A stretch of 64,000 nucleotides of DNA from an uncultured Bacteriovorax sp. GTDB taxonomy: Bacteria > Bdellovibrionota > Bacteriovoracia > Bacteriovoracales > Bacteriovoracaceae. The translations under genes were made by a program, and so were the position numbers. The stretch lies in assembly GCA_946480715.1 (NCBI GenBank), contig CAMLKK010000010.1:24015-88014 (forward strand), in the 5' to 3' direction. The notes below the pieces were generated by a model that made no database searches, had not been told where the DNA came from, and worked only from the letters and a program-made list of their open reading frames with translations. Below are positions 8,655 to 17,405 of the stretch, piece by piece. Within the stretch, counting starts at the first letter, position 1, and each line of letters begins with the position of its first letter.

Positions 8655-9710
8655 ATGTTTTATCATTTTCTTTCTATTAACATTTTTAAGTACATCACGT
8701 TTCGCTCATTCTTAGCGTTCTTGATTGCAGCTGCCATTTCTATCATTTGGGGTAAGCACTTCATCAACTTCATGAAGCGCAAACAATTCGGCCAAATCAT
8801 CCGAGACGATGGCCCAGAATCACACTTTAAAAAGAAAGGAACTCCAACAATGGGTGGAGTTTTTATGTTGGGAAGTTTGTTTCTCACTTCGGTCCTTTGT
8901 GGAAATTTTCATTCACTTCCGTTGCAAATTACTCTAGGTGTTACGTTTTCATACTTCCTTTTAGGTTTTTATGACGACTATCTGAAAGTTCTCAAGAAAG
9001 ACACGAAAGGTGTTTCGGCCAAAGGAAAATTGCTTTGGCAATTTGTGACTGCGGGGATTGCTCTTTATATCATGGTCAGTCAAAACATCGTTTCAACGGA
9101 ACTCTATATTCCATTTATCAAGACACCAATCATGGATTTAGGAATGGTTGGCTACATTATTTTTGGATCAATCGTTATTGTTGGTTTCAGTAACGCAGTT
9201 AACCTTACGGATGGTCTTGATGGTCTTGCTATCGGTCCGATCATCATCAGTGCAGGTACACTAGGTCTGATCACATACGTCATGGGTCACAAGGAACTTT
9301 CAAATTATCTCTTCATTCCGTACTTCGAAGGCATGGGTGAACTCTTAGTGCTAAGTTCGGCTATTATTGGTGCAGGAATTGGCTTTTTGTGGTATAACTC
9401 GTATCCGGCTCAAATTTTCATGGGCGATGTTGGTTCACTGTCATTAGGTGGAACACTGGGTACGATTGCTGTGCTCGCGAAATCAGAATTCTTGTTCGTT
9501 GTTATCGGCGGAATTTTTGTTATCGAAGCTCTCTCAGTTATTATCCAGGTTGCTTCATTCAAAACTCGCGGCGTGCGTGTTTTTAAAATGGCACCTATCC
9601 ATCATCACTTTGAAAAACTTGGCTGGCCTGAAACGAAAGTTACTGTTCGTTTTTGGATCATTAGTCTGTGCTTGGCGATCCTCGCACTTTCTACACTGAA
9701 GACAAGATAA
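8655..9710 (+). CDS. mraY: phospho-N-acetylmuramoyl-pentapeptide transferase
   Basis: Transfers phospho-MurNAc-pentapeptide to undecaprenyl phosphate to make lipid I at the inner membrane. A polytopic protein of 351 residues with about ten hydrophobic segments. Family motifs seen: KKGTPTMGG, FYDDYLKV, NLTDGLDGLA, FMGDVGSLSLGG and the MAPIHHHFEKLGW histidine motif. The aspartates in FYDDY and FMGDVG are the expected metal-binding or catalytic residues. It follows murF and precedes murD, the canonical order. Confidence 0.97.
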   Translation: MFYHFLSINIFKYITFRSFLAFLIAAAISIIWGKHFINFMKRKQFGQIIRDDGPESHFKKKGTPTMGGVFMLGSLFLTSVLCGNFHSLPLQITLGVTFSYFLLGFYDDYLKVLKKDTKGVSAKGKLLWQFVTAGIALYIMVSQNIVSTELYIPFIKTPIMDLGMVGYIIFGSIVIVGFSNAVNLTDGLDGLAIGPIIISAGTLGLITYVMGHKELSNYLFIPYFEGMGELLVLSSAIIGAGIGFLWYNSYPAQIFMGDVGSLSLGGTLGTIAVLAKSEFLFVVIGGIFVIEALSVIIQVASFKTRGVRVFKMAPIHHHFEKLGWPETKVTVRFWIISLCLAILALSTLKTR

Positions 9711-9724
9711 AAAAGGATGAAAGA

Positions 9725-11113
9725 ATGGAAATGGAAAGATTTAGAGGGAAGAAAGTTTTAATTGTAGGAATTGGTAAAACTGGTTTCTCGTTGATTAACT
9801 TTTTTAACAAACTTGAATGCGAAATTCGAGTAACTGATATCAAGCCCATTTTCGATCTTAACAAGTCTGTAAAAAAACTTAAAAAGATTGAACCACCTCT
9901 AGAGATGACTTTTGGTGAGCACAAGGATGAAGACTTCCTTGATGCTGACGTGATTGTTTACTCGGCTGCGGTTAATCCACAAATGCCACAACTCGAGCTT
10001 GCTCGTAAAAGTGGAAAAGAAGTTTATTCAGATTTCTCTCTTGCTTACCACCTTTGTAAAAAACCAATCGTTGCTGTATGCGGATCTTACGGACGCACAA
10101 CAATTGCAGCGATGATCGGTTTCACACTTAAAGTTGATGGCAAAAATGTTTTCGTGGGCGGAACTTCAGAAATGCCGTTCATTGAATACTGTCTTCTACC
10201 AAACATGAACGAAATCGATTACGTGGTTGTTGAAGTTTCAGCAATCCAAATGAAATCACTTCAAGACTTCCATCCAAAATTAGTTGTATTCCCGAACATC
10301 GGTGAAAACTTCCAAAAAGCAAACTTTGGATCAGTCAGCGAATACATCGAAACGAAACTTTCAATCATCAAGAAGCTTTCTCCAGATGATATGTTGATTG
10401 CAAACTACGATACACTTGCAAACAACAACCAAATTAGAAACGCAAACTGCCAGGTGTTCTGGTACTCACGTCGCTCATACGTAACGTTAGGAGTGATGAA
10501 CGAAATCCAAGGAACGCACTTCCACGATAGAAGAATTCACTCGAACATCAACTACCACTCGGAATTCAAAGTTTCGAAAATGAGAATCGTTGGTCAAATC
10601 AACCGCGAAAACCTCATGGCCGCTGTTACTGCATGCAAGGCCCTTGATGTTTCAGATGAAGCTATCCAAACATGTATTGAAAAATTCCCAGGAATTCCTA
10701 ATCGTATGGAATTCATCATGGAGAAAAACGGCGTTTGTTTCTATAACGATTCAAAAGCTGAGACGATGCCAGAAATGCTTAACTCACTCAAGTCTTTCAA
10801 AGAGCCAGTTATTCTTATTGCTGGTGGAAAAGATAACGAAGATCTTAACTTTGATCCATTTGCTAAAGACATGATCGGAAACGCTCGCGTTCTCGTTCTT
10901 GTTGGTGAATGTAAAGAGCGTTTGAATCGCGCCCTTGGTGATCACAACCAAACTTACATTGTTGGATCATTTGAAGAGTCAGTTCTTTTTGCTTATCAAA
11001 AGTCACGTACGGGAGATGTTATTCTCCTTTCACCAGGAAATCCGGCTTCGGACTTCTTCCGCGACTATGAAGAACGCGGAAACTATTTCAAAAAACTAGT
11101 GTACCAACTCTAA
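9725..11113 (+). CDS. murD: MurD-like ligase (UDP-MurNAc-L-Ala : D-Glu) with an altered ATP site
   Basis: Position between mraY and ftsW and overall similarity identify MurD, which adds D-glutamate in the cytoplasm. Seen: an N-terminal Rossmann-like GIGKTGFSL, the central domain, and C-terminal NRMEF, NDSKAE, AGGKD, LLSPGNPASD and EERGNYFKKLV. The central motifs are unusual. The P-loop reads G120-S-Y-G-R124-T-T where GTNGK(S/T)T is expected, so the ATP-binding lysine is Arg and the Asn is Tyr. The usual NxxxDHxD segment is NIGENFQKAN, without the histidine. The carbamylated-lysine position (K211 in ETKLSI) is kept. I chose ATG 9725 (462 residues) because AAGGA (9713-9717) precedes it. The longer frame back to 9668 lies inside mraY. 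Either a diverged working MurD or a paralogue that lost activity. Confidence 0.8.
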   Translation: MEMERFRGKKVLIVGIGKTGFSLINFFNKLECEIRVTDIKPIFDLNKSVKKLKKIEPPLEMTFGEHKDEDFLDADVIVYSAAVNPQMPQLELARKSGKEVYSDFSLAYHLCKKPIVAVCGSYGRTTIAAMIGFTLKVDGKNVFVGGTSEMPFIEYCLLPNMNEIDYVVVEVSAIQMKSLQDFHPKLVVFPNIGENFQKANFGSVSEYIETKLSIIKKLSPDDMLIANYDTLANNNQIRNANCQVFWYSRRSYVTLGVMNEIQGTHFHDRRIHSNINYHSEFKVSKMRIVGQINRENLMAAVTACKALDVSDEAIQTCIEKFPGIPNRMEFIMEKNGVCFYNDSKAETMPEMLNSLKSFKEPVILIAGGKDNEDLNFDPFAKDMIGNARVLVLVGECKERLNRALGDHNQTYIVGSFEESVLFAYQKSRTGDVILLSPGNPASDFFRDYEERGNYFKKLVYQL

Positions 11114-11120
11114 TATTAAT

Positions 11121-11147
11121 CCCCAGTTCATCTGGGGATTTTTTTTG
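11121..11147 (+). terminator. rho-independent terminator after murD
   Basis: CCCCAG (11121-11126) pairs with CTGGGG (11132-11137) across a 5-base loop, followed by a run of T to about 11146. It would end the rsmH-to-murD transcript and make ftsW the start of a second unit inside the dcw cluster. Confidence 0.85.
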
Positions 11148-11224
11148 AGACCGAGTGAAGTACACGGTTATTTCCTTAGTAAAAAAGTCCTCCAGTAATC
11201 ATCAAAGTTTGTTATTCTATTTCT

Positions 11225-12412
11225 ATGAATGAACAGCTTAATGACGTCGATCGATTAATAAAATTATTTTTAACTACTTTAGCGATTATCATCACGATCG
11301 GACTGATCATGGTATGGTCTTCATCGTACATTCTTGCGACTGAAAATTTCGGAAGCTCACTTCATTATATTACTCGTCAGCTTATTTACTTTTTTCTTTC
11401 AATTGCTGTGGCGTTCGTTGTCTCTAAAACGAAGTATACGTTTTGGATTAAATACGGATACATCATCAACATTGCAGCTTCGATGATTGTGGCCTTAACG
11501 ATCATTAAAGGTATCGGGAACTCTGCAAAGGGTGCCAGTCGTTGGTTATCGTTTGGCGGTTTTAGTTTGCAGCCAGGTGAAATCGTAAAGTTCACCGTTA
11601 TTTTGTCGGCACTATCTTTCTTCGAAAATTGGAACAAGATGGATACGAAAGAGCGTCTAAAACATGGTGGAACTCTCTTTCTTCCGCTCGCGCTTCTTAT
11701 CAAACAGCCCGACTTCGGAACGTTCTTTATCTGTTTCGTGGTTATTTCGTTCGTTTGTTTTATGAGTTCATTTCCCCGCAAATATTTTTACATGACTTTG
11801 TTGGGTGGTGGTGTGGCCGGTATTTTCGTGCTTTTTTCACAGGCCTACCGTGTAAAGCGCATGCTTACTTATCTTGATCCATGGAAAAATCCACAAGGAT
11901 CGGGCTTTCAGATTATTCAGTCGTATATGGCGTTCGCGAATGGCTCATTGCTAGGTGAAGGGCTAGGAAACAGTAACGAAAAACTGTTCTATCTTCCTGA
12001 AGCGCACAACGACTTTATCTTTTCTGTTATCGGTGAAGAATTAGGTTTCGTTGGTGTCTTTTTTATCGTCTGTCTCTTTATTGCTTTTATTTATTTTGGC
12101 TTCAAGTTGGCCCTCCAGATCAAAGATCGAATCGGAATCATTATGGGATCTTCGATCGTTTTTGTGCTTGGTCTCCAGGCGCTTTTGAACATGGGCGTTG
12201 TTCTTGGATTGCTCCCAACAAAAGGATTGAATCTTCCTTTTATTAGCTATGGAGGATCCTCACTCCTCTGTAATTTTTTTGGTATCGGACTTCTCCTTTC
12301 CGTAGTAAAGGGTTATCGTGATTCGCTTCTCGAAGGTGAGGCACCTCGCACACGCAGGTCTTCAGCTCCGAAAGGAATCAACAGCGAAATGGACGAAGAA
12401 GTTTACGTCTAA
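11225..12412 (+). CDS. ftsW: septal peptidoglycan glycosyltransferase FtsW (SEDS family)
   Basis: Polymerises lipid II at the septum together with FtsI. A 395-residue polytopic protein (about ten membrane segments) with the SEDS signatures GASRWLSFGGFSLQPGE, KQPDFGT, YLDPWKNPQGSGFQIIQS, LPEAHNDFIFSVIGEELG and LPFISYGGSSLL. The aspartate in PEAHNDF is the conserved periplasmic position in the family. It sits after the murD terminator, so it probably has its own promoter in 11148-11224, but I could not assign one confidently. In most dcw clusters murG follows. Here murC starts 27 bases later. Confidence 0.95.
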   Translation: MNEQLNDVDRLIKLFLTTLAIIITIGLIMVWSSSYILATENFGSSLHYITRQLIYFFLSIAVAFVVSKTKYTFWIKYGYIINIAASMIVALTIIKGIGNSAKGASRWLSFGGFSLQPGEIVKFTVILSALSFFENWNKMDTKERLKHGGTLFLPLALLIKQPDFGTFFICFVVISFVCFMSSFPRKYFYMTLLGGGVAGIFVLFSQAYRVKRMLTYLDPWKNPQGSGFQIIQSYMAFANGSLLGEGLGNSNEKLFYLPEAHNDFIFSVIGEELGFVGVFFIVCLFIAFIYFGFKLALQIKDRIGIIMGSSIVFVLGLQALLNMGVVLGLLPTKGLNLPFISYGGSSLLCNFFGIGLLLSVVKGYRDSLLEGEAPRTRRSSAPKGINSEMDEEVYV

Positions 12413-12439
12413 TCCCTAAAATCATCCAAGGAGTCGTCA

Positions 12440-13828
12440 GTGTTCAGAACTCATTCAGCTTTAAAGCAGAACTTTGTTAAAATTCACTTCGTCGGTATCG
12501 GCGGAATTGGTATGAGTGGTATTGCTGAAGTACTTTTATCACTCGGATATAAAGTTTCAGGTTCAGATGCTGCTGAATCCGCTAATGTTAAAAAACTAAG
12601 ATCAATGGGCGCAGAAGTTCACATCGGTCATAGTGCTGAGAATTTAAATTCTGTAACTGTTCTCGTTTATAGTTCTGCTGTTAATGAAAAAAATCCGGAA
12701 GTGGCCCGCGCCATTGCGGAAGGCATTCCAGTCATTCGTCGTGCTGAAATGCTTGCAGAACTTATGCGTTTAAAATACGGCTTAGCAGTTGCGGGTACTC
12801 ACGGTAAAACAACAACGACTTCTTTTCTTGCCACTATTCTTCAAGAGTGTGATCTCGATCCAACGTACATCATTGGTGGAATTGTAAAAAACCTTAAAGG
12901 TCACGCTAAAGTTGGTAAATCAGACTTTCTTGTCGCTGAAGCCGATGAATCAGATGGATCATTCCTGCTCTTAACTCCAGTGATGTCAGTAATCACTAAC
13001 ATCGATAACGATCACATGGACCACTATGGCACTGAAGGAAATCTTTTTAAAGCTTTCGTAGAGTTTGCTAATAAAATTCCATTTTATGGAGTTGTTGCTC
13101 TAAATGCTCATGATGAAAAACTCATGGAGCTCAAAGCTCACATGAACCGCCCTGTTGTAACGTTTGGGATTGAAACAGTTGCTGATTTTGAAGCGAGAAA
13201 TATTCAATACGGACACTTTGATACAACGTTTGATCTTTATTACAAAGGCGAAAAGCAAACAGCATTTCAAATCAATCTTCCAGGTCGCCACAATATTCTC
13301 AATGCTCTAGGTGCAACGGCGCTTGCTTATCACATGGGACTTCCTTTCGAAAGAATCTCTCAAGCGGTTTCGAAGCTTGAAGGTGTTGGTAGAAGATTTC
13401 AACTTCTTCATAAGGAAAAAACTTTTGAAGTTGTTGATGATTACGGACATCACCCGACTGAGATTGCTTCAACTTTAAGAATTGTGAAAGATACTCGCAG
13501 CGATTATAAAAAAATCGTTATCTTTGAACCTCACCGCTACACGCGCACACGTGATTGCTGGAATCAATTCCTACATTGTTTCAACGACGCTGATGAACTT
13601 TATCTACTCCCAATCTACGCCGCGAGCGAAACAGAGATTGATGGAATCAGCACTGATCGTTTAATCGAAGACATCAATCAACTCCATCCAAACTTCGCTA
13701 AAAAAGTGGCGAGCATTGATGAGCTTGTTCCTCTTATTGAAGCTCAGAAAGCAGATAAAACAATTGTTGTCACTCTTGGAGCAGGCTCAATTGGTAAGAC
13801 TGTGAGAAAATGGGCGGGCGTTGAATAA
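12440..13828 (+). CDS. murC: UDP-N-acetylmuramate : L-alanine ligase
   Basis: First Mur ligase of the pathway. Seen: the N-terminal HFVGIGGIGMSGIAEVL, the P-loop GTHGKTTTTS, AEADESDGSFL, NIDNDHMDHYG, LPGRHNILNALGA, DDYGHHPTEI and FEPHRYTR. All catalytic motifs are intact, in contrast to the nearby murD. The start is GTG with AAGGAG at 12429-12434. The last 8 bases overlap the next, unrelated gene. Confidence 0.96.
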   Translation: MFRTHSALKQNFVKIHFVGIGGIGMSGIAEVLLSLGYKVSGSDAAESANVKKLRSMGAEVHIGHSAENLNSVTVLVYSSAVNEKNPEVARAIAEGIPVIRRAEMLAELMRLKYGLAVAGTHGKTTTTSFLATILQECDLDPTYIIGGIVKNLKGHAKVGKSDFLVAEADESDGSFLLLTPVMSVITNIDNDHMDHYGTEGNLFKAFVEFANKIPFYGVVALNAHDEKLMELKAHMNRPVVTFGIETVADFEARNIQYGHFDTTFDLYYKGEKQTAFQINLPGRHNILNALGATALAYHMGLPFERISQAVSKLEGVGRRFQLLHKEKTFEVVDDYGHHPTEIASTLRIVKDTRSDYKKIVIFEPHRYTRTRDCWNQFLHCFNDADELYLLPIYAASETEIDGISTDRLIEDINQLHPNFAKKVASIDELVPLIEAQKADKTIVVTLGAGSIGKTVRKWAGVE

Positions 13829-14651
13829 AAGTCTTCAACTCATTTTAAGTTCTGTAATTTGTTTTATAGCTGGAGCTGGCTTAACATATTTAATGCTGGC
13901 TCCAGATTCAAATCAAGAAGATCTCCAGAAATTTCGAAAGACTATTACAATCAATAATGATGAAAAATCTCAGCTTTCTGCCGAAGTATCACCTTCACTT
14001 AGTAAAACCACTGAAACTCAAAAACTGAAAAAAACTTCAATTACTGAGTTGAACATGTCTCATAAAGAGTATGTTGAACTGAAACAAAAGCTTGAAGATT
14101 ACGATCAAGCCATCTTTTCAATGACAAATAGTTTTTTTAATAAGGCCAATCCTGAAGACCCTATATGGAAAAGTATTTTACAAGATAGACTGCTCAGAGC
14201 AGATGCGTTTCTTAAAAATGGAACATCTTTGTTCAAAACAACGTATAAATTTAAAGAAGATACTTTGATTTATTTGTTTGCGGAGTACATACGCGAAGGC
14301 GAGAAAATCAGTTATCGCATCAACTTCTTTTATGTTGATAACGGTATTATTGAAGGACAAAATTTTAGCTATGATGTGGCCAGTGCCCTTCTGATTGAGA
14401 ATGAACTTTATATGGAAGTCGCCATTCGTTATTCAACTTTATTTGAGCCTAGTGGTGTAACAACTATTTTCCTTCCGCTTCCCGATTCGCAAGAAAATGC
14501 CTATGTGTTATCAATTAAAGATCGGAAAATAATCCGCACTAAAGATCAGTTGATCGAATGGCTTCCCTCAAATAAGAAAGAAGAAGAAACTTTCTTTAAT
14601 TATATGATTGAGAAGTATAATACCCCTACAAATTCAGGGGCTAGAAAATGA
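13821..14651 (+). CDS. membrane-anchored or exported protein of unknown function
   Basis: I do not recognise a family. The 276-residue product begins with a hydrophobic segment (about 5-27) preceded by one lysine, a membrane anchor or uncleaved signal. A polar stretch (30-75) follows, then a mixed domain with several beta-like segments (ISYRINFFYV, ELYMEVAIRYS, VTTIFLPL). It starts at TTG 13821 inside murC (8-base overlap) and its stop overlaps the next start (ATGA), so it is translationally tied to murC and to the cytochrome-like gene. Its position in the cell-wall cluster makes an envelope role likely but unproven. Confidence 0.72.
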   Translation: MNKSLQLILSSVICFIAGAGLTYLMLAPDSNQEDLQKFRKTITINNDEKSQLSAEVSPSLSKTTETQKLKKTSITELNMSHKEYVELKQKLEDYDQAIFSMTNSFFNKANPEDPIWKSILQDRLLRADAFLKNGTSLFKTTYKFKEDTLIYLFAEYIREGEKISYRINFFYVDNGIIEGQNFSYDVASALLIENELYMEVAIRYSTLFEPSGVTTIFLPLPDSQENAYVLSIKDRKIIRTKDQLIEWLPSNKKEEETFFNYMIEKYNTPTNSGARK

Positions 14652-15523
14652 AACGAACTGTAATCTCGGGTTTATATCTACTTCTCTTGTCAGCAGCTTT
14701 TGCGAATGAAAAAACGATGAATGGAATTGATTATTCTAAGTATCGTGAGTTTGATAAAAAGTGGAAACTCGTCACAGTTAGATTTCGTAAAGATACAGAG
14801 GAGATGCGTTTTACGTATGCCAATCCTCTCGCCTATAAAGCTTTACTCGCAGGAAAAACGGATTTTCCGGATGGTGCTGTCTTTGGAAAATTGGGCGTTC
14901 GCACGGGGCACGACCCGCTGTTTGAAAGTTCATTAGTTCCTCACGGGGCCAGAAGATATCAACTAATGGTTCGCAATACGAAAAAATATAAGGAGCAAAA
15001 TGGATGGGGATACGCTTTATTTGACGAGCGTGGAATTCCATTTCCAGAGGATCATAAAACGCAAGTGGAAGCCTGTGCTTCATGCCATAATGTCGCAGAA
15101 GAAAGAGGATATGTTTTCTCTCAAATCATCAACACTCAACCTAGAAAGCTTCAAAAAACAGAAAACAAACTCACTTTCAAAATGATACCGCGAGAGCAAT
15201 TGCCGGAAGCCATTCGCAAGCTTGTTCCGGAACATTTTAATTTTGTAAGAGTCCTCCAAGGCGAATTAGTAAAAAGTATCTTTCAGGGAACATTGGAAGA
15301 AATCAGGCCTACTCTTTCTAAGGAGGCATTCGAATCGCGTCAGCCCGCCGTTTTGCTTTCTGTGGATGAATCCCGGTTTAGCTTAGTTTATCCTGAAAAT
15401 TTAGGTTCTTTTTGCGATGAAAAAAACGGTTTCTTCATGAAATCGATCTACACAAATGTGGATAAAGACAAAAAATATTCTGAATTAAGCTATTGTCATT
15501 CGTCTGGACAAGCTGCTCTGTAG
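14648..15523 (+). CDS. cytochrome P460-like c-type haem protein, exported
   Basis: A 291-residue protein with an N-terminal signal peptide (hydrophobic core about 5-18, cleavage near AFA). The segment after it (WKLVTVRFR, then YANPLAYKALLAGKTDFPDGAVFGKLG) resembles the cytochrome P460 domain. A single c-type haem site CASCH lies near residues 142-146. The C-terminal half is less conserved, with two further cysteines. P460 family proteins are periplasmic haem proteins linked to hydroxylamine or NO chemistry, but many members have no known reaction. Its place between murC and murB, with a 4-base overlap upstream, is unusual. It may be a lineage-specific insertion into the dcw operon. Confidence 0.75.
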   Translation: MKRTVISGLYLLLLSAAFANEKTMNGIDYSKYREFDKKWKLVTVRFRKDTEEMRFTYANPLAYKALLAGKTDFPDGAVFGKLGVRTGHDPLFESSLVPHGARRYQLMVRNTKKYKEQNGWGYALFDERGIPFPEDHKTQVEACASCHNVAEERGYVFSQIINTQPRKLQKTENKLTFKMIPREQLPEAIRKLVPEHFNFVRVLQGELVKSIFQGTLEEIRPTLSKEAFESRQPAVLLSVDESRFSLVYPENLGSFCDEKNGFFMKSIYTNVDKDKKYSELSYCHSSGQAAL

Positions 15524-15554
15524 GGAATAAAAAACTGTTAACAAGGATTAAGGC

Positions 15555-16457
15555 ATGCTTTTAAAATCTGAGCTCAATTTCCCCGGCGTTACAGTTGAAG
15601 AGAACAAGGATCTCAAAAAATTCTCAACAATGAGATTGAATGCTGTTGGAGATTTGATTACAGTTCACACCATTGAAGCGCTCAAAAAAACAATCAAACT
15701 TCTAGCTGCTCATAGAGTTGAATATAGAGTTTTAGGTTGGGGTGCAAATGTACTTCTTCCTGAGCGTTCTGAAATTCCTTATATCCAATTAGATTTCGAA
15801 TTCGATAAAACATTATTGGATGAGCCTCGCGAATTATATGAACTACCCGCTTCCGTTTCACTGGCTACACTTACAAGTCATGCTAATAAATTCGGATTAA
15901 AAGGTTGGGAAGTTTTCACAGGGATACCTGCAAGTTTAGGTGGCGCACTTTTTATGAATGCGGGAACCAACTTGGGTGAAATTGGATCTCTTGTGAAAGA
16001 AGTGACACTTGTTACGGCTACAGGTGAAGAGAAAACAATCAAAATAGATTCCTCTTCTTTTTCATACCGACACAATCATTTCGTTAATAAAGGAGATGTT
16101 ATTGTCGGTGCCAAGCTTGTTCATTTTGGACAGGATCCGGCGATATCTAAAAAGATAAAAGAATATCTTGAAATGAGAACACGGACTCAACCATTAAAAG
16201 AATGGACTTGCGGTTGTATTTTCAAAAACTACCAGGATAAGGAACGTGATCTCACGTGCAGAGCTGGTCAGTTCATCGATATGATTGGACTAAAGGGCTT
16301 AACCTACAAAAATCTTCAAGTAAGCCCGAAGCACGCTAACTTCATGGAGAACAAGGGTGATAGTACTTATGAAGATGTACTCACCATGATTGGAATTCTT
16401 CAAAAAGAAATGCGCCTTCAATACGGGGTGAACTTTTCACCAGAAGTAGAATTCTAG
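15555..16457 (+). CDS. murB: UDP-N-acetylenolpyruvoylglucosamine reductase
   Basis: FAD enzyme that completes UDP-MurNAc. Seen: NKDLKKFSTMRLNAVGDL near the start, LGWGANVLLP (FAD binding), GIPASLGGALFMNAG, SFSYRHNHF, TRTQPLKEWTCGCIFKN and the C-terminal KHANFMENKG. The 300-residue length suits the type II (shorter) MurB. It starts at ATG 15555 with an AAGG-type site just upstream, 31 bases after the cytochrome-like gene. It comes before ftsQ as in many dcw clusters, but no ddl gene follows. Confidence 0.95.
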   Translation: MLLKSELNFPGVTVEENKDLKKFSTMRLNAVGDLITVHTIEALKKTIKLLAAHRVEYRVLGWGANVLLPERSEIPYIQLDFEFDKTLLDEPRELYELPASVSLATLTSHANKFGLKGWEVFTGIPASLGGALFMNAGTNLGEIGSLVKEVTLVTATGEEKTIKIDSSSFSYRHNHFVNKGDVIVGAKLVHFGQDPAISKKIKEYLEMRTRTQPLKEWTCGCIFKNYQDKERDLTCRAGQFIDMIGLKGLTYKNLQVSPKHANFMENKGDSTYEDVLTMIGILQKEMRLQYGVNFSPEVEF

Positions 16458-16500
16458 AAATCCGACTTATTCACTTCAGTATTTCAATTCGCATCGTCAC

Positions 16501-16530
16501 TTGTCGAGCTGAATAAATTATAGATATAAT
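16501..16530 (+). promoter_or_regulatory. sigma-70-type promoter for ftsQ-ftsA-ftsZ
   Basis: TTGTCG at 16501-16506 and a perfect TATAAT at 16525-16530 with an 18-base spacer. It lies in the murB-ftsQ gap. Because the -10 box covers the first in-frame ATG (16529) of the ftsQ frame, that ATG cannot be the start used on this transcript, which supports a start near 16562-16568. Confidence 0.65.
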
Positions 16531-16567
16531 GTGGGGGCCAGGGAACAAAAACATATCAGGGATGATT

Positions 16568-17347
16568 GTGGCTTTTTTAAAATCGAAAAAATTTTTTGTC
16601 GTATTCGGCGTTGTTGCCGTTCTTGTTGTCACAAACATCGTCACTTCTTCACTCGGTCCAACTGAACAATTTAATGCTGATCTTTCATACCGCTCAAGTT
16701 TAGGGAAGTGTCCAACACGTCCTGCGGGAACGATGGCCCTTCAAGTAGTAAAAACTTTCGAACAAACTCATTCTCTTCGTGATGTGAAACTTAAAATCAT
16801 GTCTGAAAAGTGGAGTGATAAATATTTCGTTAGTGATTACAAAATTTCATACGATCCCTATAGCAAAGTCCTAGACCTTAACTTCAATTGCCCAGAGCCG
16901 TTGATGAAGGTGCAGATTTATAAAAAAGATACTCATGATTCTTATGAAGCAATATTGGTGGATAACGGACAATTGTTCGATCCAACTTATGAAGCACTCT
17001 TAAGAAGTGAGAAGAAACTTTCACATGATTTACCCTATCTTTCTATGCCTGTAGGTGAGATGGAAGATGAGGTGCAAACTGAAGTTACAAATCTTGTGAA
17101 AGAGATGAGACCAGGCCTCCGTAAAAAACTTTCAGAGGTTATCCTCAACGATTCGAAAGAACTTACTATAATTCTTTCAATCAATGGGCATCCATCTAGT
17201 GTCTTTATGGGACTGGATGAATGGAATGATAAATTAGTGAAGCTTGATAAGATTGTGAACTATATGGAATTAAAAGAAAAAATTCCGGCCATTATCAATC
17301 TTACAAACAGCAAAAAAGTTGTTGTCAAGTTTAATGATAAATTCTAG
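16568..17347 (+). CDS. ftsQ: divergent FtsQ-like division protein
   Basis: Assigned from position (murB-ftsQ-ftsA-ftsZ) and architecture: a short basic N-terminus (FLKSKK), one membrane helix, then an extracytoplasmic region. The end of the protein, with SSVFMGLDEWNDKLVKLDKI, IPAIINLTNS and VVVKF, matches the FtsQ C-terminal pattern (target level, rL..vl, IDLr). FtsQ links FtsL/FtsB to the early divisome. The POTRA domain is not obvious by eye, so similarity is weak. I chose GTG 16568 (259 residues), which has AGGG 6 bases upstream. ATG 16562 is an alternative. The frame extends back to 16529 but that ATG overlaps the promoter. Confidence 0.7.
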   Translation: MAFLKSKKFFVVFGVVAVLVVTNIVTSSLGPTEQFNADLSYRSSLGKCPTRPAGTMALQVVKTFEQTHSLRDVKLKIMSEKWSDKYFVSDYKISYDPYSKVLDLNFNCPEPLMKVQIYKKDTHDSYEAILVDNGQLFDPTYEALLRSEKKLSHDLPYLSMPVGEMEDEVQTEVTNLVKEMRPGLRKKLSEVILNDSKELTIILSINGHPSSVFMGLDEWNDKLVKLDKIVNYMELKEKIPAIINLTNSKKVVVKFNDKF

Positions 17348-17405
17348 GATTTTAATGACAGAATGAATCTGTCGCGCATCGATCAATAGAGAAAGGATTC
17401 TCATT

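Noticed and set aside
9668..9724. MurD start at 9668 adding 19 residues
   Set aside because: It would lie inside mraY, and the frame beyond ATG 9725 has no MurD-like sequence. AAGGA precedes 9725.
16529..16567. Longest ftsQ frame starting at ATG 16529
   Set aside because: The ATG is part of the -10 box TATAAT, so a transcript from that promoter would start after it. Starts with AGGG upstream (16562/16568) are better.
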